A stretch of 64,000 nt of DNA from CAZUFB01 sp048173955 (GTDB taxonomy: Bacteria; Actinomycetota; Coriobacteriia; Coriobacteriales; UMGS124), in NCBI GenBank assembly GCA_048173955.1, contig DBEYOB010000046.1, forward strand, positions 22,447 through 86,446. The letters run 5' to 3'. Numbering within the stretch: position 1 is the first letter of the stretch; every line of letters begins with the position of its first letter. The notes beneath the pieces are model-generated. The model saw only the letters and a program-made list of their open reading frames with translations. It was not told the origin of the DNA and did not search any database. The position numbers and the translations under genes are program-made. This document shows positions 46,874 through 55,128 of this stretch, piece after piece.

Positions 46874-48577
46874 ATGGACAAGATCAGCTCCAAGCCGGTG
46901 AGCCGCCGCACGTTCATCACCACCGCCAGCGCCACCGCGGCCTTTGCGGCCGCCGCCAGCGCCGCCGGCATCGCCCTGGCCGACGAGGCCGCCGAGTCGG
47001 CCGACTCCAGCAAGCCGGTCGCCGAGGGCTCCCTCGCCGGCGAGCAGGCTGTCGCCGGCACCGCCAACGCCAGCTTCCCCACCAACGACCCCAACCTGTT
47101 TGCCCCCTGCGCCGCCGGCGAGGGCGAGATCGCCTTTGTGGCCGAGCCCATCGCCGACGACGAGATCGTGGCCACCTACGACGTCGACGTCGTGGTGTGC
47201 GGCCTGGGCCACGCCGGCACGCTGGCCGCCCTGTCCTGCGCCGACCACGGCCTGAACGCCGTGGCCGTCGAGAAGCGCGGCATCGCCAACGTCTGCTCGG
47301 CCACCATCGGCGGCACCACCTCCAAGCTGCACCAGTACTGGGGCGTCTCCTTCGACGAGAAGGAGTGGCTCGACGACGCCATGACCGACTGCGGCTTCCG
47401 TGGCAACATCGATCTGTACAAGCGCTACCTGGCCTGCAACGGCGAGGCCGTGGACTGGTACGTCAGCCACTTCGAGGGCAAGACCGAGGAAGACTTCCCG
47501 CTGACCTTCGCCGCCGGCGACTTCCCCGACTTCCGCGACTCCTACGACGTGACCTCGCTGTCGCGCTCGTGGAACACCTCGCTCAACCTCCCCTACACCC
47601 CCGGCGAGATGGCCGAGCTGCTGCCGCAGTGGATCGAGGCCGCCGGCGCGACGATTCGCTGGGAGACCCCGGCCTGCCAGCTCGTGACCGACGAGTCGGG
47701 CGCCGTGACCGGCGTCATCGTGAAGAGCGCCGACGGCTATGAGAAGTACAACTGCGCCAAGGGCGTCGTGCTCGCCACCGGCGGCTACGGCTTCAACCTC
47801 GAGAAGCTGCAGCGCTGCTGCCGCCCGCGCGACCTCGCCCTGTGCGGCTGGATGAGCCCCTCGATGGGCAACACCGGCGACGGTCACGAGATGGCTGTGG
47901 CGATCGGCGCCATCGAGGACGAGTACCCGCACCCCCTCATGCTCGACCCGCAGCAGCTCATGCCCTACCTGCGCGTGAACAAGCTCGGCAAGCGCTTCAC
48001 GCCCGAGTATGAGCCCTACAACCACCTCGCCAGCGCCATCCAGGCCCAGCCCGGCGCGTGCGACTACTACATCGTCGACGGTGACATCGCCAACAAGATC
48101 GACGCCATCTGGACGCCTTCGAGCTCCTGCTACGGCCCCAAGGACGTGTGGGTTGCCGCCGCGACCAGCGAGAACGCCTTCAAGGCCGACACCCTCGAGG
48201 AGCTCGCCGAGCTCATGGGCGTGCCCGCCGACGCGTTCGTCGAGACCATCAACCACTGGAACGAGATGTGCGACGCCGGCGAGGACACCGACTACCACTT
48301 CCCCGGCTCGATGATGGCCAAGATCGACACCCCGCCGTTCTACGCCACCCTCGAGGGCGCCGAGGCACTCTCCACCGCCGGTGGCCTGCAGGTCGACATC
48401 CACTCCCGCGTGCTCGACAGCAACTTCCAGCCGATTCCCGGCCTGTTCGCCATCGGCCTGACCTCGGGCGGCATGTTCCAGAACACCTATCCGCACAACC
48501 TGAACTGCCTGTCCCACACCCGCGACTGCACCTTTGGCTACCTCGTGGGCAAGTACCTCTCGGGCGACGAGAGCTAA
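46874..48577 (+). CDS. Tat-exported FAD-dependent reductase, fumarate/urocanate-reductase-like
   Basis: 567 residues. Twin-arginine signal VSRRTFITTAS, Ala-rich core, then FAD motif DVVVCGLGHAGTLAALS near residue 104 and AVAVEKR. The capping domain has LGKRFTPEYEPYN in place of the usual RF.NE; the Asn is replaced by Pro, so the active site differs from true fumarate reductases. FAD contacts recur at VVLATGGYGFN and GLFAIGLTSGGMFQNTYP. AAAGGAGG precedes the ATG. It is divergent from a membrane LuxR and ends before a strong terminator, so it is a single-gene unit. The substrate is unknown. Confidence 0.88.
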   Translation: MDKISSKPVSRRTFITTASATAAFAAAASAAGIALADEAAESADSSKPVAEGSLAGEQAVAGTANASFPTNDPNLFAPCAAGEGEIAFVAEPIADDEIVATYDVDVVVCGLGHAGTLAALSCADHGLNAVAVEKRGIANVCSATIGGTTSKLHQYWGVSFDEKEWLDDAMTDCGFRGNIDLYKRYLACNGEAVDWYVSHFEGKTEEDFPLTFAAGDFPDFRDSYDVTSLSRSWNTSLNLPYTPGEMAELLPQWIEAAGATIRWETPACQLVTDESGAVTGVIVKSADGYEKYNCAKGVVLATGGYGFNLEKLQRCCRPRDLALCGWMSPSMGNTGDGHEMAVAIGAIEDEYPHPLMLDPQQLMPYLRVNKLGKRFTPEYEPYNHLASAIQAQPGACDYYIVDGDIANKIDAIWTPSSSCYGPKDVWVAAATSENAFKADTLEELAELMGVPADAFVETINHWNEMCDAGEDTDYHFPGSMMAKIDTPPFYATLEGAEALSTAGGLQVDIHSRVLDSNFQPIPGLFAIGLTSGGMFQNTYPHNLNCLSHTRDCTFGYLVGKYLSGDES

Positions 48578-48661
48578 GAGATCTGTCTGCCCGACCACGG
48601 CCGACCGGTCGCAGCATGTTTGCCGACATGCGGCGTTGAGGTCTGAACGGCCGCGATGCAC

Positions 48662-48696
48662 AAGGGCCGCCCGCTTAAAAGCGGGCGGCCCTTTGT
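48662..48696 (+). terminator. rho-independent terminator
   Basis: AAGGGCCGCCCGCTT (48662-48676) pairs with AAGCGGGCGGCCCTT (48679-48693) around two bases, followed by TGT. It ends the flavoprotein transcript. Confidence 0.8.
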
Positions 48697-48838
48697 CGTT
48701 CGGCTTTGCCGGAAGCGGCGAGTGCGTTGCTCGGGAGTCGCCGGGCGCCGTTCTTCGGTAGGCCGGGTAGTGCAGGGGCTTCAGCAGTTCGGAAAGTGGA
48801 CTTCGGGCGGTGCCGTGTCACGAAAACGGCCTCTGGGT

Positions 48839-49032
48839 GGCCAAAAACCTCGATCGTGAAGAGCAACGGACGGGGTGGGATGGTCGCTGGAGGGCGGAAA
48901 CGGACCCCGGCGCCCACTGCGGTTCTACAGGCGAACGGCTCTGCCGGCAAAAGGCCAGGTGACGTCCGTCCCTCACCCGGCTGGGAACACTATCAATCCT
49001 ATAAATCCCTTCACGATCGAACCTTTTGGCCA
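48839..49032. repeat. 194-bp element with 24-bp terminal inverted repeats
   Basis: TGGCCAAAAACCTCGATCGT... (48839-48862) and its complement at 49009-49032 match at 21 of 24 positions, with ends TGGCCAAAA and TTTTGGCCA. Inner ACGGACGG and CCGTCCGT segments partly pair too. It contains no gene and resembles a miniature inverted-repeat element or a long structured RNA. It lies before the Uma2 gene. Confidence 0.55.
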
Positions 49033-49111
49033 GGCTGGGGCGAAACTCGTGACAGGGTTGCCTTCCGACCCGTGATAACCCGGCACGCAGCACCCGGCTT
49101 GCAGCGCCGGG

Positions 49112-49117
49112 TATAAT
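49112..49117 (+). promoter_or_regulatory. TATAAT -10 of the first Uma2 gene
   Basis: The ten bases GGGTATAATC lie 48 bases before the start. The same ten bases stand 50 bases before the second Uma2 gene. A -35 is not clear. Confidence 0.5.
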
Positions 49118-49159
49118 CTTGCGCGACCGGACAGGGTCGACATTTTGAGGTGATGCACC

Positions 49160-49708
49160 ATGCCGCTGCCCGTCAACAGAGTCTATACGGCCGATGACTA
49201 TTGGAGCCTGCCCGATGGGGTGCGGGCGGAGCTTATCGATGGCGAACTGTATGACATGGCTCCGCCAAGTCCGACCCACCAGCTGTTGGTGACGGGCCTG
49301 GCAACGGATTTCACCATCTACGTCCGCCAGCACGATGGAACTTGCAAGGTAATGGCATCCCCCGTGGCGGTCAATCTGGACGCCAACGACACGACGTGGG
49401 TTGAACCCGATGTCGTGGTGGTGTGCGATTCGAGAAAGATTTCAGACCGCGGAGTCGAAGGGGCGCCCGACTTGGTCGTCGAAGTAACCTCTCCTTCGAA
49501 CTCCGGTATGGACTACGTGACAAAACTGGTACGCTACAAGCAGGCTGGCGTGCGCGAATACTGGATTGTCGATCCTGGTTCGCAGCGCACGATCGTCTAT
49601 GGCTTTGACGGGAACGATGTTGTGCTGAACGCGTATCCGTTTTCGGAACCGGTGCCGTCCGGCATATTCGTCGGCTTGTTTGTTTCGATGCAAGGTTTGC
49701 TTGCGTGA
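49160..49708 (+). CDS. Uma2-family (DUF820) endonuclease-like protein
   Basis: 182 residues. The Uma2/DUF820 fold, a PD-(D/E)XK relative, is indicated by RAELIDGELYDMAPPSPTHQ near residue 22, VEPDVVVVCD near 78 (acidic metal-ligand region) and APDLVVEVTSPSNSGMDYVTK near 97, then REYWIVDPG. The Glu/Lys of VEV...K suit the nuclease core. Members are common in cyanobacteria and Actinobacteria and their function is uncertain. A paralogue with the same length and promoter is at 62812. TGAGGTG precedes the ATG. Confidence 0.88.
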   Translation: MPLPVNRVYTADDYWSLPDGVRAELIDGELYDMAPPSPTHQLLVTGLATDFTIYVRQHDGTCKVMASPVAVNLDANDTTWVEPDVVVVCDSRKISDRGVEGAPDLVVEVTSPSNSGMDYVTKLVRYKQAGVREYWIVDPGSQRTIVYGFDGNDVVLNAYPFSEPVPSGIFVGLFVSMQGLLA

Positions 49709-49780
49709 CTCGAAGAAGCATCGCCAGCGGGACAGACCCGGCTGGGGCCGGTAGAAGGTCGGCGAAGAACGGAGGCGACC

Positions 49781-50023
49781 ATGGGCTTCTTTAGCAACTT
49801 TCGACGCGGACTCGAGGACAACTGGGCGTTCGAGGTCGCCGGCAAGCAGGTGGTCTGCTCGCATTGCGGCGGCACGGAATTCGAGCAGTCAGAGGCTCTG
49901 CTTGACTCGGCGGGCATGTCATTCGTCGGCTTCGAGTGGGCCGGTAGCAGCGCCACTGTCTTGATTTGTAAGCACTGCGGCCATGTCGAGTGGTTTCTCG
50001 ACGAGCTCGGGGAGATCGAGTAG
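49781..50023 (+). CDS. small zinc-ribbon protein
   Basis: 80 residues. Two CxxC pairs, CSHCGG near residue 26 and CKHCGH near 63, form a zinc ribbon. Between them is a hydrophobic segment with ALLDSAGMSFVGFEWAG. It resembles small nucleic-acid-binding zinc-ribbon proteins of unknown role. ACGGAGG precedes the ATG. It lies 72 bases after the Uma2 gene and could be co-transcribed. Confidence 0.75.
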   Translation: MGFFSNFRRGLEDNWAFEVAGKQVVCSHCGGTEFEQSEALLDSAGMSFVGFEWAGSSATVLICKHCGHVEWFLDELGEIE

Positions 50024-50236
50024 CCGTGTTTGACAGCAGGGCGTCGCCTTGTCGGTGCGCAAGATAAAGTCGAAATGAAGGTCAAGTAAGTAAAGACGGG
50101 CAACGTGAGTGCAATAATCATGCTCTGGTACCGATATGCATTTTTCTGCATCAAGAGATGTTTCTGCCGCGTATTGCACGCCATATGGCACGGGGCAATG
50201 TCAGTATTCAGGGTTATCTCGGCACAAAGGGGCTCT

Positions 50237-50426
50237 ATTCAGTGATTAAAAAGTTTGATATCTTCTGTCTTCTATAGAAAGCGCAGGCCATCTTGCTTCT
50301 CAAGACAAGGTTGCGGTGGATGCCGGGCACCGCGGTTCACGAATCCTGGGGTTTTACTAAATACTGAAATAGAAAATTACTGAATACGCGAGTTTTGGGG
50401 CGAGATAGGCCTGAAAGCTGTCAGCG
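50237..50426. repeat. AT-rich inverted-repeat element, copy 1
   Basis: ATTCAGTGATT (50237-50247) is inverted as AATTACTGAAT (50375-50385), and ATCCTGGGGTTTTACTAA starts at 50343. A 35-base tail GTTTTGGGGCGAGATAGGCC... runs from 50392 to 50426. The same order occurs at 63505-63684. The 50024-50524 gap is clearly AT-richer than its surroundings and has no gene. Confidence 0.65.
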
Positions 50427-50524
50427 CTTGGAATCGTGGCAAGCTCTACGTGGTTTGCAAATGAAGGGACCGCCCGCCCTGCCGTGCAAGGCGAGCGGCG
50501 CGTAAGCAAAGGTGCGGTCCGGCC

Positions 50525-52366
50525 TTACTCTTCGGTCGCGGCAAAGAGTCCGGCGATGTAGCCGCTCGTGATGACGCGGCCCAGGCCGTGGATGCGCTGG
50601 CCGCCCGAGGATTCGCCGGCGCAGTACAGGCCGGGGATGACCTCGCCGAACAGGTCCATGACCTGCATCTTGCGGTTCACACGCAGGCCGGTGGTCGTGT
50701 CGTGGAAGCCGGGCGTGGACCAGGCGGCGTAGAAGGGCGGCGTGTCGATCGTCTCGGTCATGCCCTCCTTGCCGAAGTCCTCGTCGGTGCCCGCCTCGGC
50801 GAGCTCGTTGTAGCGCTCGACGGTCGCGACCAGGGTGGCCGGGTCCATCTCGATCTGCTCGTAGTACTTGTTGACGATCTTTCCGGCGAGCTCCTCGAGC
50901 GTGTCCGCCTCGAAGAAGCGGCCGTCTGCGCGGTCGACGGTGGTGTCGTCGATGGTCCACTCCTCGCGCTCGACGGCCTTGGCGTCGAAGATCGTCCAGA
51001 TGGGGCCGCCGTAGCGGTGCAGCTCGCCGTCGTCGGGGTCGACGGTCAGGACGCTCGCGAAGGCCGCCTTGTTCCACTCGGTGCTGCCGTCGGCCTCGTT
51101 GGCGAAGCGCTCGCCGAGCATGTTGACCTGCAGCAGGTTCGACCAGTCGTACACGCGCAGGCCCGTGGCGCGGCTCAGCTTGAAGAGCGGCGAGGTGGGG
51201 TACACCGTGGCGAACGAGTCGGTGTACTGCGTGCCGATCATGGCCGCCTTGGTGAGGAAGCTGTCGTCGACCACCTGGTTGGCGACGTCGCCCAGGCAGG
51301 CGCCGATCGCCATGGCCGCAATCTCGCCCGAGGCGTCCTTGGGGCAGAACGGGTCGCCCGAGGTGCAGTCGTACTCGACGGTGCGGCGCGGGTCGATCAT
51401 CGTGCGGAAGTACACGTTGCCCGAGGAGCCGCCGGTGCAGATGATGACGGCCTTGTTCGCCTTGACGTTGACCGTTTCCTTGGCCTCCTCGATGTTGCCG
51501 TCGGAGAAGGGGCTGAGCGGGGCGAGGGGCTCGGTCTCGCCGGGCAGGATGGTGGGCGAGTAGTGCGCCTGGACGCCGAGCACGCGGCCGGAGAGGTTGC
51601 CCTCGCGGTAGATCTTGTCCATGTGGTAGTTCATGAGGAACTGGGCGCCGGCCTCGCGGGCGGAGCGCTCGAGCGGGCGGGTCAGCCCGATGCCGCAGCG
51701 GTCGATGAGGGCGCCGTCCTGCGAGGGCGACAGGTAGTCGGCGTAGGAGACCCAGTCCTCGGTCGCCTGGTCGGTGAAGGTCCAGCGGGGGACGGTCTCG
51801 GGGTCGGTGCCGCCCTGCGTGTAGTCGTCGCCCTGCTTGATGGGCTCGACGTCGCGCACGATGACGCCCTTGTCCTGGATGTACTCGTAGGCCTCGACCA
51901 TGTGGTCGGCGACGGAGCGCACGTAGTCGCGGTCGTTGTAGATGGATTGGCCGGTCTGGTTGGTGGTGTGGTCGATGTAGTACTGGTCGGGGGAGTCCTC
52001 GATGCCGTACCTCTTCTGGATCTCGGTACCGCAGCCGGAGTGCAGGTTGCCGCCGGAGAGCGCCGCGCGGCCGCCCACGTCGTAGTTGGCGTCGACGAAG
52101 ATGACGGTGAGGCCCTCGTCGAGGCAGCGCAGCCCGGCGGGCAGGCCGGCGCCGCCGGCGCCGAGCACCACGACGTCTGCCTCGTAGTCCCAAGCGACGT
52201 CGCTCGCGTCGGCCGTGTCGCCGCGCACGAGGTCGCCGTCGGTGACCTCGATGTTGGCGTCGACGTCGGCCAGGGCGGTGCCGGCGAGGGCGCCGGCCGC
52301 CGCGGCGCCGGCGACGCCGCATGCTGCGCCGCGCAGGAAGCTGCGGCGGGAAACGGTTTCTGACAT
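50525..52366 (-). CDS. Tat-exported FAD-dependent reductase (second of a tandem pair)
   Basis: 613 residues, the longest intact flavoprotein here. Twin-arginine signal VSRRSFLRGAACG. FAD motif DVVVLGAGGAGLPAGLRC near residue 63, then VIFVDANYDVGGRAALSGG. The capping domain has LGERFANEADGSTEW, and VIICTGGSSGN and GLYCAGESSGGQRIHGLG mark FAD contacts; the last resembles the flexible C-terminal loop of fumarate reductases. AAAGGTG precedes the ATG. It starts 86 bases after the stop of the preceding flavoprotein gene, and the two probably form an operon. The substrate is unknown. Confidence 0.88.
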   Translation of the reverse strand: MSETVSRRSFLRGAACGVAGAAAAGALAGTALADVDANIEVTDGDLVRGDTADASDVAWDYEADVVVLGAGGAGLPAGLRCLDEGLTVIFVDANYDVGGRAALSGGNLHSGCGTEIQKRYGIEDSPDQYYIDHTTNQTGQSIYNDRDYVRSVADHMVEAYEYIQDKGVIVRDVEPIKQGDDYTQGGTDPETVPRWTFTDQATEDWVSYADYLSPSQDGALIDRCGIGLTRPLERSAREAGAQFLMNYHMDKIYREGNLSGRVLGVQAHYSPTILPGETEPLAPLSPFSDGNIEEAKETVNVKANKAVIICTGGSSGNVYFRTMIDPRRTVEYDCTSGDPFCPKDASGEIAAMAIGACLGDVANQVVDDSFLTKAAMIGTQYTDSFATVYPTSPLFKLSRATGLRVYDWSNLLQVNMLGERFANEADGSTEWNKAAFASVLTVDPDDGELHRYGGPIWTIFDAKAVEREEWTIDDTTVDRADGRFFEADTLEELAGKIVNKYYEQIEMDPATLVATVERYNELAEAGTDEDFGKEGMTETIDTPPFYAAWSTPGFHDTTTGLRVNRKMQVMDLFGEVIPGLYCAGESSGGQRIHGLGRVITSGYIAGLFAATEE

Positions 52367-52452
52367 GGCAATGCACCTTTCTGAAGGGTGCCCGGCGCGG
52401 CGGCGTGCCCGCATCGCCGCGCCGGGCGTCTGGTTGGGGTCGGATCTGCGCG

Positions 52453-54120
52453 CTACCTGGTCGCCAGCATCTCGCCGATCGTCATGTCCTGGGCGAGGGC
52501 CTCGCCGATGAGCTGGCCGTACACCAGGGAGCGGCCCGTGGAGCAGCCGGGGCAGTGCACCGGGTAGTTGAAGCCGAAGAAGTCGCCCTGGCAGTTGCCG
52601 GCGGCGAAGAGGCCCGCGATGGGCTGGTCGTCGTCGGTGCACACCTGCGAGTCGTCGTTCACGTGCACGCCGTAGGCGACGGCGAGGTTCGAGGCGTAGA
52701 TGCGCGTGGCGTAGTAGGGGGCGGTCGTCAGCGGGTAGAGCATCTGCTCAACGACGCCGAACTGGGAGTCCACGCCCGCATCGCAGGCGGCGTTGTACGC
52801 CTCGACGCTGGCCACGAACGCCTCGGTGGGCACGCCGATCTTCTCAGCGAGCTCCTCGAGCGTGTCGGCGCTCACGAGCGTGCCGTTCTCCAGGCGTTCC
52901 TCGATCTCGCCGGGAATCGTCTCGAGCATGGTCTCGTAGCCTTGCGGGAACTGCTTCTCCACATAGGTGGCGTAGGCGCCGTCGAAGATCGACCAGGCGA
53001 TGTTGCCCTTGGAGTTCATGCGCGCGTCGGTGATGAACGGCTCGAAGGGCATCTCGTTCATGAAGCGCTCGCCGTCGCTGTTCACCGCGAGCATGCTCAG
53101 GAAGAACGGCGTCATGTTGTAGCTGCGCGTGGCGATGGTGAACTGGTGGATCATGGGGGCCGCGGGGCTCTTGGAGATGCCGCCGCCGATCCACTTGGTC
53201 ATGAGGATGGCGTCGCCGGTGTTGGCGCCGATGGGCAGGTAGGCGCTCTCGTCGGCGCGGTTGGCGATGGGCGCCCAGCAGTCCACCATCTCCTGGTTGC
53301 CGGAGATGTCGCCCGTGCACAGCACCACGCCCTTGGCGGCGTTGAACTGGATGTGGTTGCCCTCGGCGTCGGTGGCGACGACGCCGGTCACGCCGTCGGC
53401 CGCGCTGCCCACGAGCTGCTCGGCGTGCGTGTTGAAGAAGAACTGGCAGCCGTTCTCGGTGGCCGAGGCGATGAGCACGTCGCCGAGGTTCTGGTGCGGC
53501 TCGAGGCCGTCGGTGCGGAAGATGCCGAACTCGGCGCTGCTGAAGCGCACGGCGTCCTGGAACACGACGTAGCGCTCGGGCATGGTGTCCCATCCGGCCT
53601 TGGAGGTGCCGCCCGTCGAGGGCTCCACGGTCGTGTCGTACTCGGCGCACAGGTCGGTGATGTAGTCCATGACGGGGCCGGTCTGCTCGGCCCAGGTGCG
53701 GATGAGGTTGTAGTTCGCGGTCTGCTGCGAGGCGGCGTACATGAGGCGGGCGGCCTCGAGCGGGTCGATCTCGATGCCGTTGTCGGCGAGGACCTTGCTG
53801 CCGATGGCGCACATGTCGAGGCCGCAGAAGCGCCCCTTCTCGCCGCGCTCGATCACGGCGACCGACGCGCCGCTGCGCGCGGCGGCCTGGGCGGTGCCCA
53901 TGCCGGCCATGCCGCCGCCCACCACCACGATATCGAAGTCGTAGGTCTCGGCGATGTCGGTGATGGGCTCGGGCGCCACGTCCCAGGTGTGCAGGGCGGC
54001 GCTGCCCGCGGTCTCCTCGGTCGCGGCCTCGTCGGCGAGCGCGGTGCCGGCGAGGGCCCCCGCCGCCGCGCCGGCGGCCACGGTGCCGGCGATGAACGAC
54101 CTTCTCGTGAGCTGATCCAT
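52453..54120 (-). CDS. Tat-exported FAD-dependent reductase (first of a tandem pair)
   Basis: 555 residues. Twin-arginine signal LTRRSFIAGTVAAG. FAD motif DIVVVGGGMAGMGTAQAA near residue 63, with the acidic end AVIERGEKG. Capping-domain catalytic region DGERFMNEMPFEPF retains the RF.NE signature. VVLCTGDISGNQ and GLFAAGNCQGDFFGFNYPV mark FAD contacts. AAAGGGG precedes the ATG. It leads a two-gene unit with the next flavoprotein. No regulator is adjacent, unlike four others in the window; the nearest LuxR is at 56604. Confidence 0.88.
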   Translation of the reverse strand: MDQLTRRSFIAGTVAAGAAAGALAGTALADEAATEETAGSAALHTWDVAPEPITDIAETYDFDIVVVGGGMAGMGTAQAAARSGASVAVIERGEKGRFCGLDMCAIGSKVLADNGIEIDPLEAARLMYAASQQTANYNLIRTWAEQTGPVMDYITDLCAEYDTTVEPSTGGTSKAGWDTMPERYVVFQDAVRFSSAEFGIFRTDGLEPHQNLGDVLIASATENGCQFFFNTHAEQLVGSAADGVTGVVATDAEGNHIQFNAAKGVVLCTGDISGNQEMVDCWAPIANRADESAYLPIGANTGDAILMTKWIGGGISKSPAAPMIHQFTIATRSYNMTPFFLSMLAVNSDGERFMNEMPFEPFITDARMNSKGNIAWSIFDGAYATYVEKQFPQGYETMLETIPGEIEERLENGTLVSADTLEELAEKIGVPTEAFVASVEAYNAACDAGVDSQFGVVEQMLYPLTTAPYYATRIYASNLAVAYGVHVNDDSQVCTDDDQPIAGLFAAGNCQGDFFGFNYPVHCPGCSTGRSLVYGQLIGEALAQDMTIGEMLATR

Positions 54121-54246
54121 GCGATGTCCCCTTTCGCGAACGGCGCGGAAGCGCCTACGGTGCGGATGCCCGCGGTGCATGCCGTCGTCTGGGGCGGTGC
54201 CCGCGGTGCATGGCATCAGTTTCGGGAAGGGAGGCGGGGTGCGAAA

Positions 54247-54288
54247 CGACCGAAACCCGCGATGGGCGAATATCGCGGGTTTCGGTCG
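54247..54288 (-). terminator. 17-bp perfect inverted repeat, terminator or operator
   Basis: CGACCGAAACCCGCGAT (54247-54263) and ATCGCGGGTTTCGGTCG (54272-54288) pair perfectly around eight bases. On the minus strand TTTCGC follows. It sits after the DUF2442 gene and 127 bases before the tandem flavoproteins, so it could end the first or control the second. Confidence 0.5.
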
Positions 54289-54421
54289 AGCGGACGGGAG
54301 GCATCGACAGATTCAGGGGATTGCGTTTTGAACGCGCCCGTGCAATGTGCCCGTGCCACCGGTTCGATTGGCATCGGGCGGTTTATTGCGGTTGACTTGC
54401 CGTCAATACGGTGCGTGCCCC

Positions 54422-54724
54422 TTAAACTGCCTTTGCTGGAGAGATGTATTCATATGACATGTCATAAGCGGCTTGCGGGGCAAGGTCTATTGCACCGTCA
54501 AGCCAAACGAGTGCCCCATGGTCCACTTTTGCCGACTCGGCTATGACGGGGTCGGCAAGAGGGGCAAATGCCGGCATATCAAGGAGTTCCGTGGTGTCTA
54601 AAAGGCGATCTTCGCCTGTGTCGAACGTAACGACGAGGCAGGCGTTGCCGACCCCACGGACCGAGCTGACTCGCATCTCTTCGGTTGGGTTGCTGGCGTA
54701 TACGATACCGTTTGCCTCAAACAT
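54422..54724 (-). CDS. DUF2442 family protein
   Basis: 100 residues. The pattern CLVVTFDTGEDRLLDTTELL, FAPLADPV and DHGALVWLDGAIDLAPQAAY matches DUF2442. Such proteins are commonly encoded beside DUF4160 proteins, as here, and this pairing is often suspected to be a toxin-antitoxin-like module. TAGGAG precedes the ATG. It begins eight bases after the DUF4160 stop. Confidence 0.85.
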   Translation of the reverse strand: MFEANGIVYASNPTEEMRVSSVRGVGNACLVVTFDTGEDRLLDTTELLDMPAFAPLADPVIAESAKVDHGALVWLDGAIDLAPQAAYDMSYEYISPAKAV

Positions 54725-54732
54725 AGGCGCTC

Positions 54733-54999
54733 CTAAGAAAGAGGGGCGATCATTCCGGGGTCTTGGCCTGCGACTGCTCGATTCCAGGCCGCGTAAATTT
54801 CCTCTTCGTGCAGGGCAAGCCATCCGGAGAGAATTTTGAACTGCCTCGAAGGGAAAGAGCCGGCAAGCAGTTCTCCGTCGATAGAGACCGATGCTTCGTA
54901 TTCCCCATAGTACGCATGGATATGGGGTTTGTTGTGCTTGCCATAGTCGCGGTACAACATCTTTACGATGATGCCCCTGAATCTGCTTAATTCGGGCAT
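54733..54999 (-). CDS. DUF4160 family protein
   Basis: 88 residues. MPELSRFRGIIVKMLYRDYG, HNKPHIHAYYGEYEASVSID and GELLAGSFPSRQ are the DUF4160 hallmarks. It is the upstream member of a DUF4160/DUF2442 pair; function unproven. AAGGAG precedes the ATG at good spacing. Confidence 0.88.
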   Translation of the reverse strand: MPELSRFRGIIVKMLYRDYGKHNKPHIHAYYGEYEASVSIDGELLAGSFPSRQFKILSGWLALHEEEIYAAWNRAVAGQDPGMIAPLS

Positions 55000-55128
55000 G
55001 TGGTCTCCTTGGTTCGCAAGGATACTTGCAGGGCAAGTATATCAGGGTGGTTTGAGTGTTTTCCGGATTCTGGTTTCAGCAAATCTTCGGCCCGGCGCTC
55101 TCGACCTCGCCTCCCAATGCCGACTGCC

